A stretch of DNA of 33,160 nucleotides from Nitriliruptoraceae bacterium (lineage in GTDB: Bacteria; Actinomycetota; Nitriliruptoria; Nitriliruptorales; Nitriliruptoraceae): positions 1 through 33,160 of the forward strand of contig SKJX01000029.1 of the NCBI GenBank assembly GCA_007121785.1, written 5' to 3'. The notes under the pieces were generated by a model, which was given only the letters and a program-made list of their open reading frames with translations, did no database searches and had not been told where the DNA came from. A program made the translations under genes and the position numbers. Shown piece after piece: positions 24,957 to 33,044 of the stretch. Every line of letters starts with the position of its first letter. The first letter of the stretch is position 1.

Positions 24957-25381
24957 TGCCGATCGACCGCCAACCGTCCTCCGACGCCCGGCCGGACCCT
25001 GTCGCCGCCACGCCGTCACCCCCCGGCGCCGCGCGTCGCCGCCTCGTGGTGGTGGTCGTCGGCCTCCTCCTCGCCGTCGGCGCGCTGCTCGCCGTGGCCC
25101 TCAGCGGGGTACTCGACTCTGAGGAGGTGCGGGTCGAAGTCCCCGCCGGCACGGCCGCCGAGCTCGAGGCGGGCACCGCCCCCCAGCTGCTGCCACGCCG
25201 CCTCGAGGTCGACGTCGGCGACCAGCTCGTCATCGTCAACCACGACGACGTGGCCCACGAGGTCGGGCCCTACGCGGTCGCCCCGGGACAGCGCCTCGAG
25301 CAGACGTTCACCTCGCCCGGGACGATCGAGGGCGTCTGCACCCTCCACCCCAGCGGAGCGATCACGATCGAGGTCCGGTGA
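24956..25381 (+). CDS. Membrane-anchored cupredoxin-like protein
   Basis: A 141-residue protein with one N-terminal membrane anchor (about 29-50) and a small cupredoxin domain. Possible copper ligands are His101 (DVAHEVGP), Cys128 and His131 (GVCTLHPSG), the usual His-Cys-His set of a blue or red copper site. The usual axial Met after the second His is not present at the expected spacing. The ATG overlaps the preceding stop. It ends the copper cassette and may carry electrons or hold copper outside the membrane. Confidence 0.75.
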   Translation: MPIDRQPSSDARPDPVAATPSPPGAARRRLVVVVVGLLLAVGALLAVALSGVLDSEEVRVEVPAGTAAELEAGTAPQLLPRRLEVDVGDQLVIVNHDDVAHEVGPYAVAPGQRLEQTFTSPGTIEGVCTLHPSGAITIEVR

Positions 25382-25461
25382 ACGACCCGCATGGGCCCGG
25401 ACAGGATCGACGTTCTCGTTCGGATCACCGTCAGGGCGGGTGGTGACGGGTACGCCGTCGC

Positions 25462-25521
25462 GAGATCTCCCGGGATCTGGAGTTGGAGAAGGGACTCCGC
25501 CTCGGTTTCCCGGGAGATCTC
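25462..25521. terminator. Perfect 14-bp inverted repeat between convergent genes
   Basis: GAGATCTCCCGGGA at 25462-25475 pairs exactly with TCCCGGGAGATCTC at 25508-25521, with a 32-base loop that can form its own small GGAGT/ACTCC stem. It lies between the ends of the cupredoxin and SLH genes, as a two-way terminator would. There is no T-run. Each arm also contains the palindromes AGATCT and CCCGGG, so a protein-binding role is possible. Confidence 0.45.
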
Positions 25522-25605
25522 CCGAACGGCCCGGGGTGGGCCGGTTCATGGAGGTCCCTGCGTGTGATCGTGCGCGGTCATGCGCCGTCTGCGTCGAGGA
25601 TGGGA

Positions 25606-27090
25606 TCAGGACGTTGGGCTGACATCGACGACCACGCGCTGGGGATCGTCGAGACGCTCGATCTCGAACGAGTGCAGCCCGGTCGTGCCGATGAACAGGG
25701 TCTGCCGCCCCTCGAAGGCGCCGCCGTCGACCACCTCGACGATGCCGTCGCCATCGAGCGTGGCGCGGCCGTCGTCCCAGAGCTCCTCGTCGAGCTCCGG
25801 TGGCAGGGCCATGCCCTTCAAAGTGACCGCCAGGACGGCGTCCCCTTCGAGATCGATCGGCTTGCCACTTCCGGGCGAGGCCGCCTCGTCGACGTACTGG
25901 GCTCGCCAGCCGACCTGGGCGTCGTCACCTTCGAGGGTGAACCGCGCACGGTCGACGTCGTCGTGAGCACCGAGGGCCACGTCGGTCAGGCCGAGCCTCG
26001 CCCCGGTGTCGCCCGGTTCGTAGGCCATCGGCTGCAACACGCCTTCATCCACGAGGTAGCCGAGGCTGCGGGCGAGGAACGTCGCCATCTGCGCCCGGGT
26101 GATCGGCTCCGAGGGGGCGTAGACACCCTCGGCCGTCCCCGAGGTCACCCCGATCGCGGCCAGATTCTCGATGTTCTCCTGGTGGGTCCCGGAGACGTCG
26201 TCGAACAACGCGGCCCGGTCGAGTTCCTCGCCGGTGACGTCCTCGATCGCCCGGACCAGGAACGAGGCCATCTGGGCCCGATCGAGCTCGTTCCCGGGAC
26301 CGAAGGTGCCATCCGGCTTGCCTTGCAGGATGCCGGCCTCCGTGAGGCGGTTGACCTGGAAGAGGTGATCCCCGCTGATGTCGTCCGCATCCTCGTAGAG
26401 CGCGCCGTCGTGTGCCTCCGGCAGCCCGTGGATGTCGTCGGTGACCTGCTCGATCGTGGCGGTCACGAACGACGCCATCTGCTCGCGGGTCACGGTCGCC
26501 TGCGGGTCGTAGTCGGGTTCGTCACCGCCGGCCCGACCCGAGGTGATGTGGTAGGCCCACGCGCAGGCCACCGCCTCGCCGTGGGTGTCATCGGTGGCCA
26601 CGTCACCGAACGGTTCGGCCATCCGCGCCGACTCGGGGCAGGCCTGCGTGATGCCACCCTCGGGCTCGACGACGTCCAGCTGCGCGATCAGCGAGACCCC
26701 GTCGACCCCGCACCCGACGTGGATCGGCCCGCTCGATGGCGGCGTGGTGTCGGGCGTGGTCGCCTCCCCCGTGAAGCTGCCGTCGGCCTCGACCTCGACG
26801 TAGCCGAGGACCTCCCCTTCCGCGGCTTCGCCGGCCAGGACCGGCAGCTGTTCGCCGGCAGCGTCCTCCGGGCAGGTCCCGCTCACCGTGAACGTGGCGC
26901 CCTCCACGACGGTGTCCGGCTCGAGATGGAGTTCTCCGTCGGCCTGGGCCGCCGCTGGGGCGACGGGTGCCAGCGCCAGGACGAGCGAAGCGACCCCGAG
27001 CGACGCGAACGTGGACACGCTGGCGCGTTCCCTGCGGGGCCGGGTGCTGGCTGACGTTCCGAGACGCGCTTCGATGGGACGGGTGCGCAT
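25606..27090 (-). CDS. Surface protein with three SLH domains and AMIN-like domain
   Basis: A 494-residue exported protein. Signal peptide about 1-50 (hydrophobic core VASLVLALAPVAPAAAQA). A beta-domain follows (about 51-142; Cys73 and Cys127 may pair). Three S-layer homology units come next (about 161-215, 232-288, 296-346, each with TREQMASF/RAQMASF/TRAQMATF). The C-terminal domain (about 365-492) looks like the actinobacterial AMIN-like fold (RLGLTDVALG.HDDVDRARF...RVVVDV). SLH units bind wall polymers, so it should sit on the cell surface. The ATG at 27090 follows GAGGAGGA. Confidence 0.88.
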   Translation of the reverse strand: MRTRPIEARLGTSASTRPRRERASVSTFASLGVASLVLALAPVAPAAAQADGELHLEPDTVVEGATFTVSGTCPEDAAGEQLPVLAGEAAEGEVLGYVEVEADGSFTGEATTPDTTPPSSGPIHVGCGVDGVSLIAQLDVVEPEGGITQACPESARMAEPFGDVATDDTHGEAVACAWAYHITSGRAGGDEPDYDPQATVTREQMASFVTATIEQVTDDIHGLPEAHDGALYEDADDISGDHLFQVNRLTEAGILQGKPDGTFGPGNELDRAQMASFLVRAIEDVTGEELDRAALFDDVSGTHQENIENLAAIGVTSGTAEGVYAPSEPITRAQMATFLARSLGYLVDEGVLQPMAYEPGDTGARLGLTDVALGAHDDVDRARFTLEGDDAQVGWRAQYVDEAASPGSGKPIDLEGDAVLAVTLKGMALPPELDEELWDDGRATLDGDGIVEVVDGGAFEGRQTLFIGTTGLHSFEIERLDDPQRVVVDVSPTS

Positions 27091-27489
27091 GGATCTTCCT
27101 CCTCGCTGTTGCGATGGCGTCCGACCGTCAGACGCAGGTATCGCCAGCGAGGTTGAGCGCGGGTCGCGGTCGGCCCCGATCGGTCCGTTGAGCGCACAGC
27201 GCAGGCACCCGGCCAGCCTGAAGCGACCGTCATCGAGCGGAAGAACGAAGCTCGAAACCGCATCCCCGGCGCGGTGAGGAGCCAGTTCCGGTCCAGGCGT
27301 CCGGTCAACGCGTGACCCGAGCTTTGCCCTCTCGCGATCCGCGTGGTCGGTGCCTGCAACGCAACGGGTCGACTGCCAGGCTCCCGCGGGCAGGAAGGAG
27401 ATCCCGACCAGGTCCTTGGGGAACCGATGCGCACCATGTCGACACGACGCGGACGACGAACCAGGCGATGGCGACCTGGAGCTGGAGCT

Positions 27490-27521
27490 GACCGACGTTG
27501 GAGCCGACCGACGTTGGAGCC
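27490..27521. repeat. 16-bp tandem duplication
   Basis: The unit GACCGACGTTGGAGCC occurs at 27490-27505 and again at 27506-27521. Because 16 is not a multiple of three, the duplication shifts frame. Without one copy, two hydrophobic stretches now in different minus-strand frames would join. Confidence 0.8.
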
Positions 27522-27652
27522 GACGAGCCCGAAGGCGACGAGGGCGACCCCGAGACCGTGACGTTCGGCCTGGTGTGCTGACGAGACGGGGCCCGTCGTC
27601 TCCGTGCTGACGTCGCGCCCCCAGAGACCGAAGGTCGGATCATCCCGACCGA

Positions 27653-27781
27653 TCACCCGTCGTCATCGTCCGGGGCGGGGTCCTCGGTCTCAGCGTCGGC
27701 GGCGGGAGCGAAGGGGGCGACGTCCGGGCACTCCTCCTCGACCGGACGTCGGTCGCCGCCGCCTGGGAACCATCGGCGCAC
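27653..27781 (-). pseudogene. Truncated copy of the small acidic lipoprotein gene
   Basis: In frame to TGA at 27655-27653, the residues VEEECPDVAPFAPAADAE and an Asp-rich end match the C-terminus of the intact lipoprotein at 30506-30790 (VEEQCPDVAPFGPDADAD). At the DNA level a 34-base block (27709-27742 versus 30562-30595) differs at one position. The N-terminal signal, lipobox and helical part are missing. A GTG at 27781 could start a 42-residue remnant, but no ribosome site is seen. Confidence 0.65.
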
Positions 27782-27863
27782 ACCGACGGGCGGGAGCCGC
27801 CTGCCGTGAATCGCACACGCGATCGGGCGGATCGACCGCCCACCACCGGGCCCAGCCGAGGCG

Positions 27864-28643
27864 CTACTGCGTCGCCGAGGGGCCGGGGGTCATGGCCTCG
27901 GCGAGGCGCAGCAGTTCGACCGGTACCGGGAAGATCAGTGTCGAGTTCTGGTCGCCTGCGACGTCCGCCAGGGTCGCCAGCAGGCGCAGCTGCATGGCGC
28001 CAGGCTGGGCACCCATCACCTCGGCCGCTTCCGACAGGCGTGCCGCCGCCTCGTACTCGCCCTGGGCGTGGATGACCTTCGCGCGTCGCTCCCGCTCCGA
28101 CTCGGCCTGGGTGGCCATGGCGCGGCGCATCAGCTCAGGCAGTTCCACGTCCTTCACCTCGACCAGGCTGACCTTGACGCCCCAGTCGTCGGTGATCCCG
28201 TCGATGATCTCCTGGAGCCGGGCATTGATCGCCTCACGGTTGACGAGCACCTCGTCGAGCTCGACGCCGCCGATCACCGACCTGAGTGTGGTCTGCGCGA
28301 TCTGGGACGTTCCGAAGTGGTAGTCGCTGATCTGGACGATCGCGTTGACGGGCTCGGTGACGTTGAAGTACGCGACGGCGTTGACGCGGACCGTGACGTT
28401 GTCCTTGGTGATGATGTCCTGGGGTGGGATGTCCATCGTCACGGTCCGCAAGCTCACCTTCACCATCTTGTCGATGACGGGGATGATGAAGAACAGCCCC
28501 GGTCCCTTGGCTCCGATGACCCTCCCGAGCCGGAAGATCACCCCACGCTCGTACTCCTTGACGATCCTGATCGCCGCGATGAGCAGGGCGACCAGGATGA
28601 GAATCGCGATCGTGATGCCGAGAAAGGTGCCGTCGAGTTGCAT
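27864..28643 (-). CDS. Slipin (stomatin/SPFH family)
   Basis: A 259-residue protein with one N-terminal membrane helix (about 9-27) and an SPFH domain ([26 protein letters not shown], then [24 protein letters not shown]). A charged helical part follows ([24 protein letters not shown]), which should form oligomers. Slipins organise membrane microdomains and are the usual partners of NfeD proteases. The ATG at 28643 is 8 bp after the NfeD stop, and the stop TAG forms part of its TAGGAG ribosome site, so the two are coupled. Confidence 0.92.
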   Translation of the reverse strand: MQLDGTFLGITIAILILVALLIAAIRIVKEYERGVIFRLGRVIGAKGPGLFFIIPVIDKMVKVSLRTVTMDIPPQDIITKDNVTVRVNAVAYFNVTEPVNAIVQISDYHFGTSQIAQTTLRSVIGGVELDEVLVNREAINARLQEIIDGITDDWGVKVSLVEVKDVELPELMRRAMATQAESERERRAKVIHAQGEYEAAARLSEAAEVMGAQPGAMQLRLLATLADVAGDQNSTLIFPVPVELLRLAEAMTPGPSATQ

Positions 28644-28651
28644 GGCTGCTC

Positions 28652-30019
28652 CTAGCCGGATCCGGGATCCTCATCGGGGTCCGCGGCTTGGACTGAGTCC
28701 TCGTGGATCGGTACGACGATGAGATCGAGGTTGTCCCGAGCGACGACCGTGACGTCCTGGCCGTCGTGCAACGTCTGCGCCGGATCCTCGGCACGCAACC
28801 GCCACCACGTCTCACCGACACGGGCACGCGGCTTGTCGGCCCCCGTGTACTGCACGCGCAGCGTCCGGCCGATGATGTCGTCCGAGCCGGCCGCGGATCG
28901 GCGCCCGTGCGCACGCGCGACCATCACCCCTGCCAGGACGGCGAGCGCGAAGGCCAGCACCGCCGTGGGCACCAACACCCACCAGTCGACGGCGATGCCG
29001 GTCTCCCCCTGGAACAGGAAGAGTCCACCGAGCACCAGGGCGGCCGTGCCCCCGGCGGCTCCAACCCCGATCCCCGGCGCGAACAGCTCAGCCACGAACA
29101 TCGCCATGGCCAGCACCAGCAGTGCGACGCCGGCCCAGTTCACCGGTAGCACCGCCATGGCGAACAGCGCGAACACGATCGAGACCACACCGACCACACC
29201 ACCAAGACCAAGCCCGGGATTGGCGATCTCGTAGAGGATGGCCAGCGTCCCCAGCGAGAGCAGGATGAACGCGAGATTCGGGTTGGCCAGCAGCTGAAGA
29301 AGCTGACGGGCGAGCGGCATCTCCACCTCGACCGGCGTCGCGCCGTCGGTCGCCAGTGTGACCGTCTCTCCCTGCACGATGACCTCGCGGCCGTCGAGCC
29401 CATCGAGGAGTGCGCCGAGGTCGGCTACCTCGAGGTCGACCGCGCCGATCTCGACGGCGGCCGAAGACGTGATCGAGCGGCCCTCCCGAACGGCGGCGAG
29501 AGCGAAATCGACGTCCCGCCCCCGTTCCTCGGCGATCGCCTCAGCGAACGCAGCGGCGTTCTCCACGACCTTGTCGCCGACCTCGGCACCTTCCATGTCG
29601 ACGGGTGTTGCCGCCCCGATCGTGGTCGCCGGGGCCATGGCAGCCACGTGGGCCGCATAGGTGATGAAGGTGCCGGCCGACCCGGCATCGGCGCCACCGG
29701 GGCTGACGTGGACGACCACCGGCAGCGGTGCATCGAGGAAGCTCTGCACGATGCGACGGGCCGACTCGAGCAGGCCACCCGGCGTGTCGAGCCGAACGAT
29801 CAGTGCCTCGTGTCCGGCCTCGGCCGCTTGCTCGAGCGCGTCCTCCAGGTGGTCAGCCGTGACCGGGGTGATGGCCCCCTCCACCGTCGTGGTCGCCACC
29901 GTCGAGCCGGTCTGGGCCGACCCGGGTCCCGCGGCGAGCAGCAGGGCCCCCAAGGCAAAACAGACCAGCGCGGCTGCGGCTGGCAACCGCGACCGGGCGG
30001 CTCGCAGCTTGGCCTCCAT
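28652..30019 (-). CDS. NfeD/ClpP-class membrane serine protease
   Basis: A 455-residue long-form NfeD. Signal peptide about 1-36, ClpP-like protease domain about 45-205 with candidate Ser114 in DAGSAGTFI and Lys150 in [12 protein letters not shown] (the Ser-Lys dyad known from archaeal 1510-N). Four or five membrane helices follow (about 240-375) and then a C-terminal OB-fold (about 385-445: IGRTLRV...[13 protein letters not shown]). 1510-N enzymes cut the C-terminus of their stomatin partner, here the slipin encoded directly downstream. The start at 30019 is ATG, with weak upstream AG-rich bases. Confidence 0.92.
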   Translation of the reverse strand: MEAKLRAARSRLPAAAALVCFALGALLLAAGPGSAQTGSTVATTTVEGAITPVTADHLEDALEQAAEAGHEALIVRLDTPGGLLESARRIVQSFLDAPLPVVVHVSPGGADAGSAGTFITYAAHVAAMAPATTIGAATPVDMEGAEVGDKVVENAAAFAEAIAEERGRDVDFALAAVREGRSITSSAAVEIGAVDLEVADLGALLDGLDGREVIVQGETVTLATDGATPVEVEMPLARQLLQLLANPNLAFILLSLGTLAILYEIANPGLGLGGVVGVVSIVFALFAMAVLPVNWAGVALLVLAMAMFVAELFAPGIGVGAAGGTAALVLGGLFLFQGETGIAVDWWVLVPTAVLAFALAVLAGVMVARAHGRRSAAGSDDIIGRTLRVQYTGADKPRARVGETWWRLRAEDPAQTLHDGQDVTVVARDNLDLIVVPIHEDSVQAADPDEDPGSG

Positions 30020-30505
30020 CGACGCCTCAGCTCGCTACTACGAGGATAACGCCGCGGTTCCGTACCGGGGGGGCATGCCCGAACGGGCGCTGCGTACGAG
30101 GGCATGGAGAGACGACCCGGCGCAGGCTGTCCGTAGGAGCGGTGGGCCAGCTCAGCAGCGGGTAGGACCTCTCCGTCATACGGTTGGCAGCTGCGGCCTG
30201 AAGCGCTCGTACCGGTAGCGGCTGCGACGAGAGAACGCTGCAGATGGAGCAGCCCCAGGATCGGTTCCGCACGCTCGAGGAGACCGTCGCAGGGCCTCGC
30301 AGGCATCGGGACCTCGACCTCGCGATGCAGCCGATGCACAACTTCAACTCGACCCCCGGCGGGCCCCACGGTCAACCGCTGGCGTTCTGGGCGGCACGGG
30401 AGCTCGCCGACCGACACCAACGGGGTCGCGATCGCATGGAGCGCGTGGAGCCCGATGTTCGATGACGGCATCTCAATGCCATGGACCGCTGGTACGGCCC
30501 GCGTG
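30020..30505. other. Intergenic region with no recognised gene
   Basis: About 486 bp between the start of nfeD and the end of the lipoprotein gene. Short open frames occur on both strands (for example about 30244-30465 plus), but none has a ribosome site, known motif or convincing composition. The promoter of the nfeD-slipin pair should lie at its left end. Confidence 0.5.
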
Positions 30506-30790
30506 TCAGGCGTCCTCGTCGTCCGGGGATGGAGCCCGTGCGTCAGCGTCAGCGTCGGGGCCGAAGGGGGCGACGTCCGGGCACTGCTCCTCGACAGCAC
30601 GTTGGAAGTCAGCGAAGAGGACGTCGGCCTCTCGGCGGCGTTCCTCTACCGGCTCGAGGCCCGCCTCCTCGCCCTCCTCCTGGAGGCGCTCGCACGCGTC
30701 GCCAGCCAGGTCCTCAGCGGTCTCTTGGTCCCCGCAGCCGGCGACGACGATCATCCCCAGAACGAGCAGCACGTTCCCGGTCGTGCGCAT
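30506..30790 (-). CDS. Small acidic lipoprotein of unknown function
   Basis: A 94-residue protein. N-terminal signal MRTTGNVLLVLGMIV with lipobox VAGC (lipidated Cys19). A charged helical part (about 24-70) and an Asp-rich tail follow. The two mature Cys residues (Cys33 and the one in EEQCPDV) could form a disulfide. The ATG at 30790 follows GGGAGG by eight bases. A truncated second copy lies at 27653-27781, on the other side of the slipin/nfeD pair. I recognise no family. Confidence 0.75.
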   Translation of the reverse strand: MRTTGNVLLVLGMIVVAGCGDQETAEDLAGDACERLQEEGEEAGLEPVEERRREADVLFADFQRAVEEQCPDVAPFGPDADADARAPSPDDEDA

Positions 30791-31131
30791 CTCACAAGCC
30801 TCCCTGCCTCGCATCGCTTCGCATCGCCGGCCCCAGCGTGCCAGATGGCCTCGCCCGGACGAACCCGACACCCTGGCCATCGAGCCCCGTAGCTCATGCG
30901 CCCGGGATGAGCACCGGCGAACACGCGAGGTCACCGATCCGGCGTCCCCCGTCTGTGGAACCACGGTCGCTGGTGTCGCGCGACCGGTAGAGCGCCCGTC
31001 ATCGACCGCGAGCCGAGCCGTCTGGTTCGAGGTTCCCCGGTTCACCGATGGGCGGAGCGTCGCGGCGGAAGACCGACCCGACCGATATCACCGCGGCGCT
31101 GCGACGAGCGAACGGTCCCACGCCCAGGATG
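30791..31131. other. Intergenic region upstream of the lipoprotein
   Basis: A 341-bp gap between the lipoprotein start and the tRNA 3' end. It contains a perfect 6-bp hairpin, GCTCAT (30892-30897) with ATGAGC (30907-30912), about 100 bases upstream of the lipoprotein start. This could be an operator or the tRNA transcript terminator. No gene is supported. Confidence 0.4.
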
Positions 31132-31207
31132 TGGAGCTGGAGAGGGGACTCGAACCCCTGGCCTGCCGCTTACGAGGCGGCTGCTCTGCCGTCTGAGCTA
31201 CTCCAGC
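31132..31207 (-). tRNA. tRNA-Thr (anticodon CGT)
   Basis: A 76-base cloverleaf with CCA encoded. Acceptor stem GCTGGAG/CTCCAGC (7 bp), D stem GCTC/GAGC, anticodon stem GCCGC/GCGGC with loop CTCGTAA (anticodon CGT, reading ACG), and T arm AGGGG-TTCGAGT-CCCCT. The discriminator base is T, followed by CCA. A possible -10 (TACCCT, minus strand at 31225-31220) lies 13 bases upstream, with a weak TCGACC at 31246-31241. Confidence 0.96.
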
Positions 31208-31246
31208 GAGGAGTCGCGCAGGGTAGCGGCGCGTGTGCGCGGTCGA

Positions 31247-31275
31247 CCACCCGGGCTCCGGAGGCCACCCGGGCT
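31247..31275. repeat. 11-bp direct repeat upstream of tRNA-Thr
   Basis: CCACCCGGGCT occurs at 31247-31257 and 31265-31275, with start points 18 bp apart. Each contains the palindrome CCCGGG. It lies between the divergent tRNA and SRPBCC genes and could be a regulatory site or chance in GC-rich DNA. Confidence 0.4.
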
Positions 31276-31344
31276 ACAGACCCATTAGCGTCGTAGCCAC
31301 GGACCACCCGATCACCGGGCCGATCGAACGACGACGAGGCACAC

Positions 31345-31821
31345 GTGGGCGCGCTGCGCATCGGCGGCACCTGGCGGACCACCGCCGGGGTCGAGGCGGT
31401 GTGGGCGGTCCTGATCGATCTGCCCAGCTGGCCGGCGTGGTGGCCGGCGATCCGCGAGGTGGAGCTGCTCGCCGGGTCGCCGGACGAACCGGAAGCCGCC
31501 CGGATGACGTTCGACACGCCGTCGCCGCTGCGTCCACTGACCGTCGGAACGACGATCACCGACCTGACCGCACCGACGCGTCTGATCGCCGCGTCGCACG
31601 ACGGCCCGATCGGCGGTGACGCCCGGTTCGATCTCTTCGAGACCGACGAGGCCACCGCCGTACGTTTCGACCTGCATCTGCAGGTCCGTTCGCGGCTGCT
31701 GCGTCCGATCGAGCACATCCTGGCGCGGGCCAGCAGCGGCGGAGGCAAACAGCGGCTGGCCAAGGCCGGCGACGACCTCGCGGAACTGGCCGGTGGCGAA
31801 CCGCTCGAACACGATCTCTGA
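31345..31821 (+). CDS. SRPBCC (START/cyclase-like) family protein
   Basis: A 158-residue protein with the helix-grip pattern: an opening beta strand and helix with VEAVWAVLIDLPSWPAWWPAIREVELL, a central beta sheet, and a long C-terminal helix (LRPIEHILARASSGGGKQRLAKAGDDLAEL). SRPBCC proteins bind hydrophobic ligands in a deep cavity; some are cyclases or lipid carriers. The GTG at 31345 has a weak GAGG upstream. The ligand is unknown, and no pathway partner is adjacent. Confidence 0.8.
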   Translation: MGALRIGGTWRTTAGVEAVWAVLIDLPSWPAWWPAIREVELLAGSPDEPEAARMTFDTPSPLRPLTVGTTITDLTAPTRLIAASHDGPIGGDARFDLFETDEATAVRFDLHLQVRSRLLRPIEHILARASSGGGKQRLAKAGDDLAELAGGEPLEHDL

Positions 31822-31865
31822 GTCGTTGCGGTACCGACTGGCGCGATCACGGAGACCCGCGACCG

Positions 31866-33044
31866 TCAGGCCGCCCGGTGGTGGGCGTAGATCGGCAGCG
31901 CCAGGGTGAGCAGGAGCCGTTCGACCTGTAGCTCCGGCGCCCCGTTGCGGTCCAGGGCGTGCCGGCAGGCCTCGACCGCGGCCAGCCCCTCGACCGCCGC
32001 GGCCGGCGGCAACCGCTCGACGTCGCGACGGACCGCGACCTCCGCGTCAAGGTTCACCAGCTGGTCCGCGCTGCCGCCCGCACCGATCACCAGCACGTCG
32101 CGCAGGTAGCTGGCCAGGTCGTCCAGCATCAGGTCGAGCGCGCGGCGCTGCTCGCGCCGCTCCAGCCGCTGGTGGCGGTCGGTGATCCGCTTCCTCATCC
32201 CGGCCGGCCACCCGCGGCCGCGCTCGTCGATCCCGAAGTCCTCCTCGTACTGCGCCAGCTCCAGCGCGTGGCGCTCCTTGACGACGGCCGCCCGCCCCTT
32301 CGCCCAGGTCGTCAGCTCCTTCGCCAACGACACGACCACCCCGGGCCCGCCGGTCGCCAACCGGTCGACGATGTCGAGGTGGCGTTCGCGAGCCGCGGCC
32401 ACGTCCTCGTCGGCGAGGTCGCGTAGGCGCTGCGGCAGACCGAGCGAGGCGCGGGCGAGGACCGCCTGCTGCTCGTCCGGGATCCCCAGCGCGGCCGCCT
32501 CCGCCTCGAGCTCCCGCGGACCCCACGGGACCAGGTCCAGCCGCCGGCACCTCGACGCGATCGTGTCGAGCAGGGCGCCCTCCTCCTGCACGTCCAGCAG
32601 CCACACCACCGACGGCGGCGGCTCCTCCAACACCTTGAGGAACGCGTTCTGCGCCGCTTCGTTCATGCGGTCGGCAGCGACCACCCGCAGGACCTGCCGG
32701 CGGCCCTCGGTCAACGACCGGGTGGCGGTGGGGATCCAGTCCTCACGGACGTGGGCGACGACGTGGTTGGCTCCCTCCGGTTCCAGGTCGGTGACGACCG
32801 GATGGACGCCGCGCAGGATGCGGTCACAGGTCGAGCAGGTCCCGCAGCCACGGTCCGGCGCCGGGGCATCAGGGCAGTTGAGCGCTGCGGCGAACGCACG
32901 GGCGAGCTTCGGCTGATCGAGCCCGCTGGGGCCGACCAGGAGCCAGGCGTGCGCGACCTCGTCGCGGCGCAGCGCTGCTTGGAGGGCCGCAACGGCGGCC
33001 GGCTGCCCGCGCACCGCGGACCAGGGGTCGCCGTGGGCGGTCAC
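31866..33044 (-). CDS. holB: DNA polymerase III delta' subunit
   Basis: A 392-residue clamp-loader AAA+ protein. The N-terminus GQPAAVAALQAAL is typical. The P-loop region LVGPSGLDQPKLARAF lacks the GKT/S of an active Walker A, as expected for the non-hydrolysing delta' subunit. The zinc module has Cys57, Cys67, Cys70 and Cys73 (CGTCSTC). AADRMNEAAQNAFLKVLEEPP and TIASRCRRLDLVPW are the sensor/SRC-type motifs. It works in loading the sliding clamp. The GTG at 33044 overlaps the stop of the preceding gene as GTGA. Confidence 0.92.
   Translation of the reverse strand: MTAHGDPWSAVRGQPAAVAALQAALRRDEVAHAWLLVGPSGLDQPKLARAFAAALNCPDAPAPDRGCGTCSTCDRILRGVHPVVTDLEPEGANHVVAHVREDWIPTATRSLTEGRRQVLRVVAADRMNEAAQNAFLKVLEEPPPSVVWLLDVQEEGALLDTIASRCRRLDLVPWGPRELEAEAAALGIPDEQQAVLARASLGLPQRLRDLADEDVAAARERHLDIVDRLATGGPGVVVSLAKELTTWAKGRAAVVKERHALELAQYEEDFGIDERGRGWPAGMRKRITDRHQRLERREQRRALDLMLDDLASYLRDVLVIGAGGSADQLVNLDAEVAVRRDVERLPPAAAVEGLAAVEACRHALDRNGAPELQVERLLLTLALPIYAHHRAA

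Larger units (their letters stand above)
27091..27863. other. Long region without intact genes
   Basis: About 770 bp between two minus-strand genes. It holds a 16-bp tandem duplication (27490-27521) inside a possibly decayed membrane-protein fragment, and a truncated lipoprotein copy (27653-27781). On the minus strand around 27440-27560 the residues GLGVALVAFGLVGSNVG and, in another frame, LQVAIAWFVVRVVSTW look hydrophobic and gene-like. No start with a ribosome site supports an intact gene. Confidence 0.45.

Noticed and set aside
25476-25510. Apparent similarity to the tRNA 3' half (TGGAGTTGGAGAAGGGACTC)
   Set aside because: It resembles the reverse of the tRNA-Thr T arm in a few bases, but no cloverleaf, anticodon arm or matching acceptor stem can be drawn.
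30244-30465. 73-residue plus-strand open frame
   Set aside because: No ribosome site, no known motif, and it lies in DNA with no coding-like pattern on either strand.
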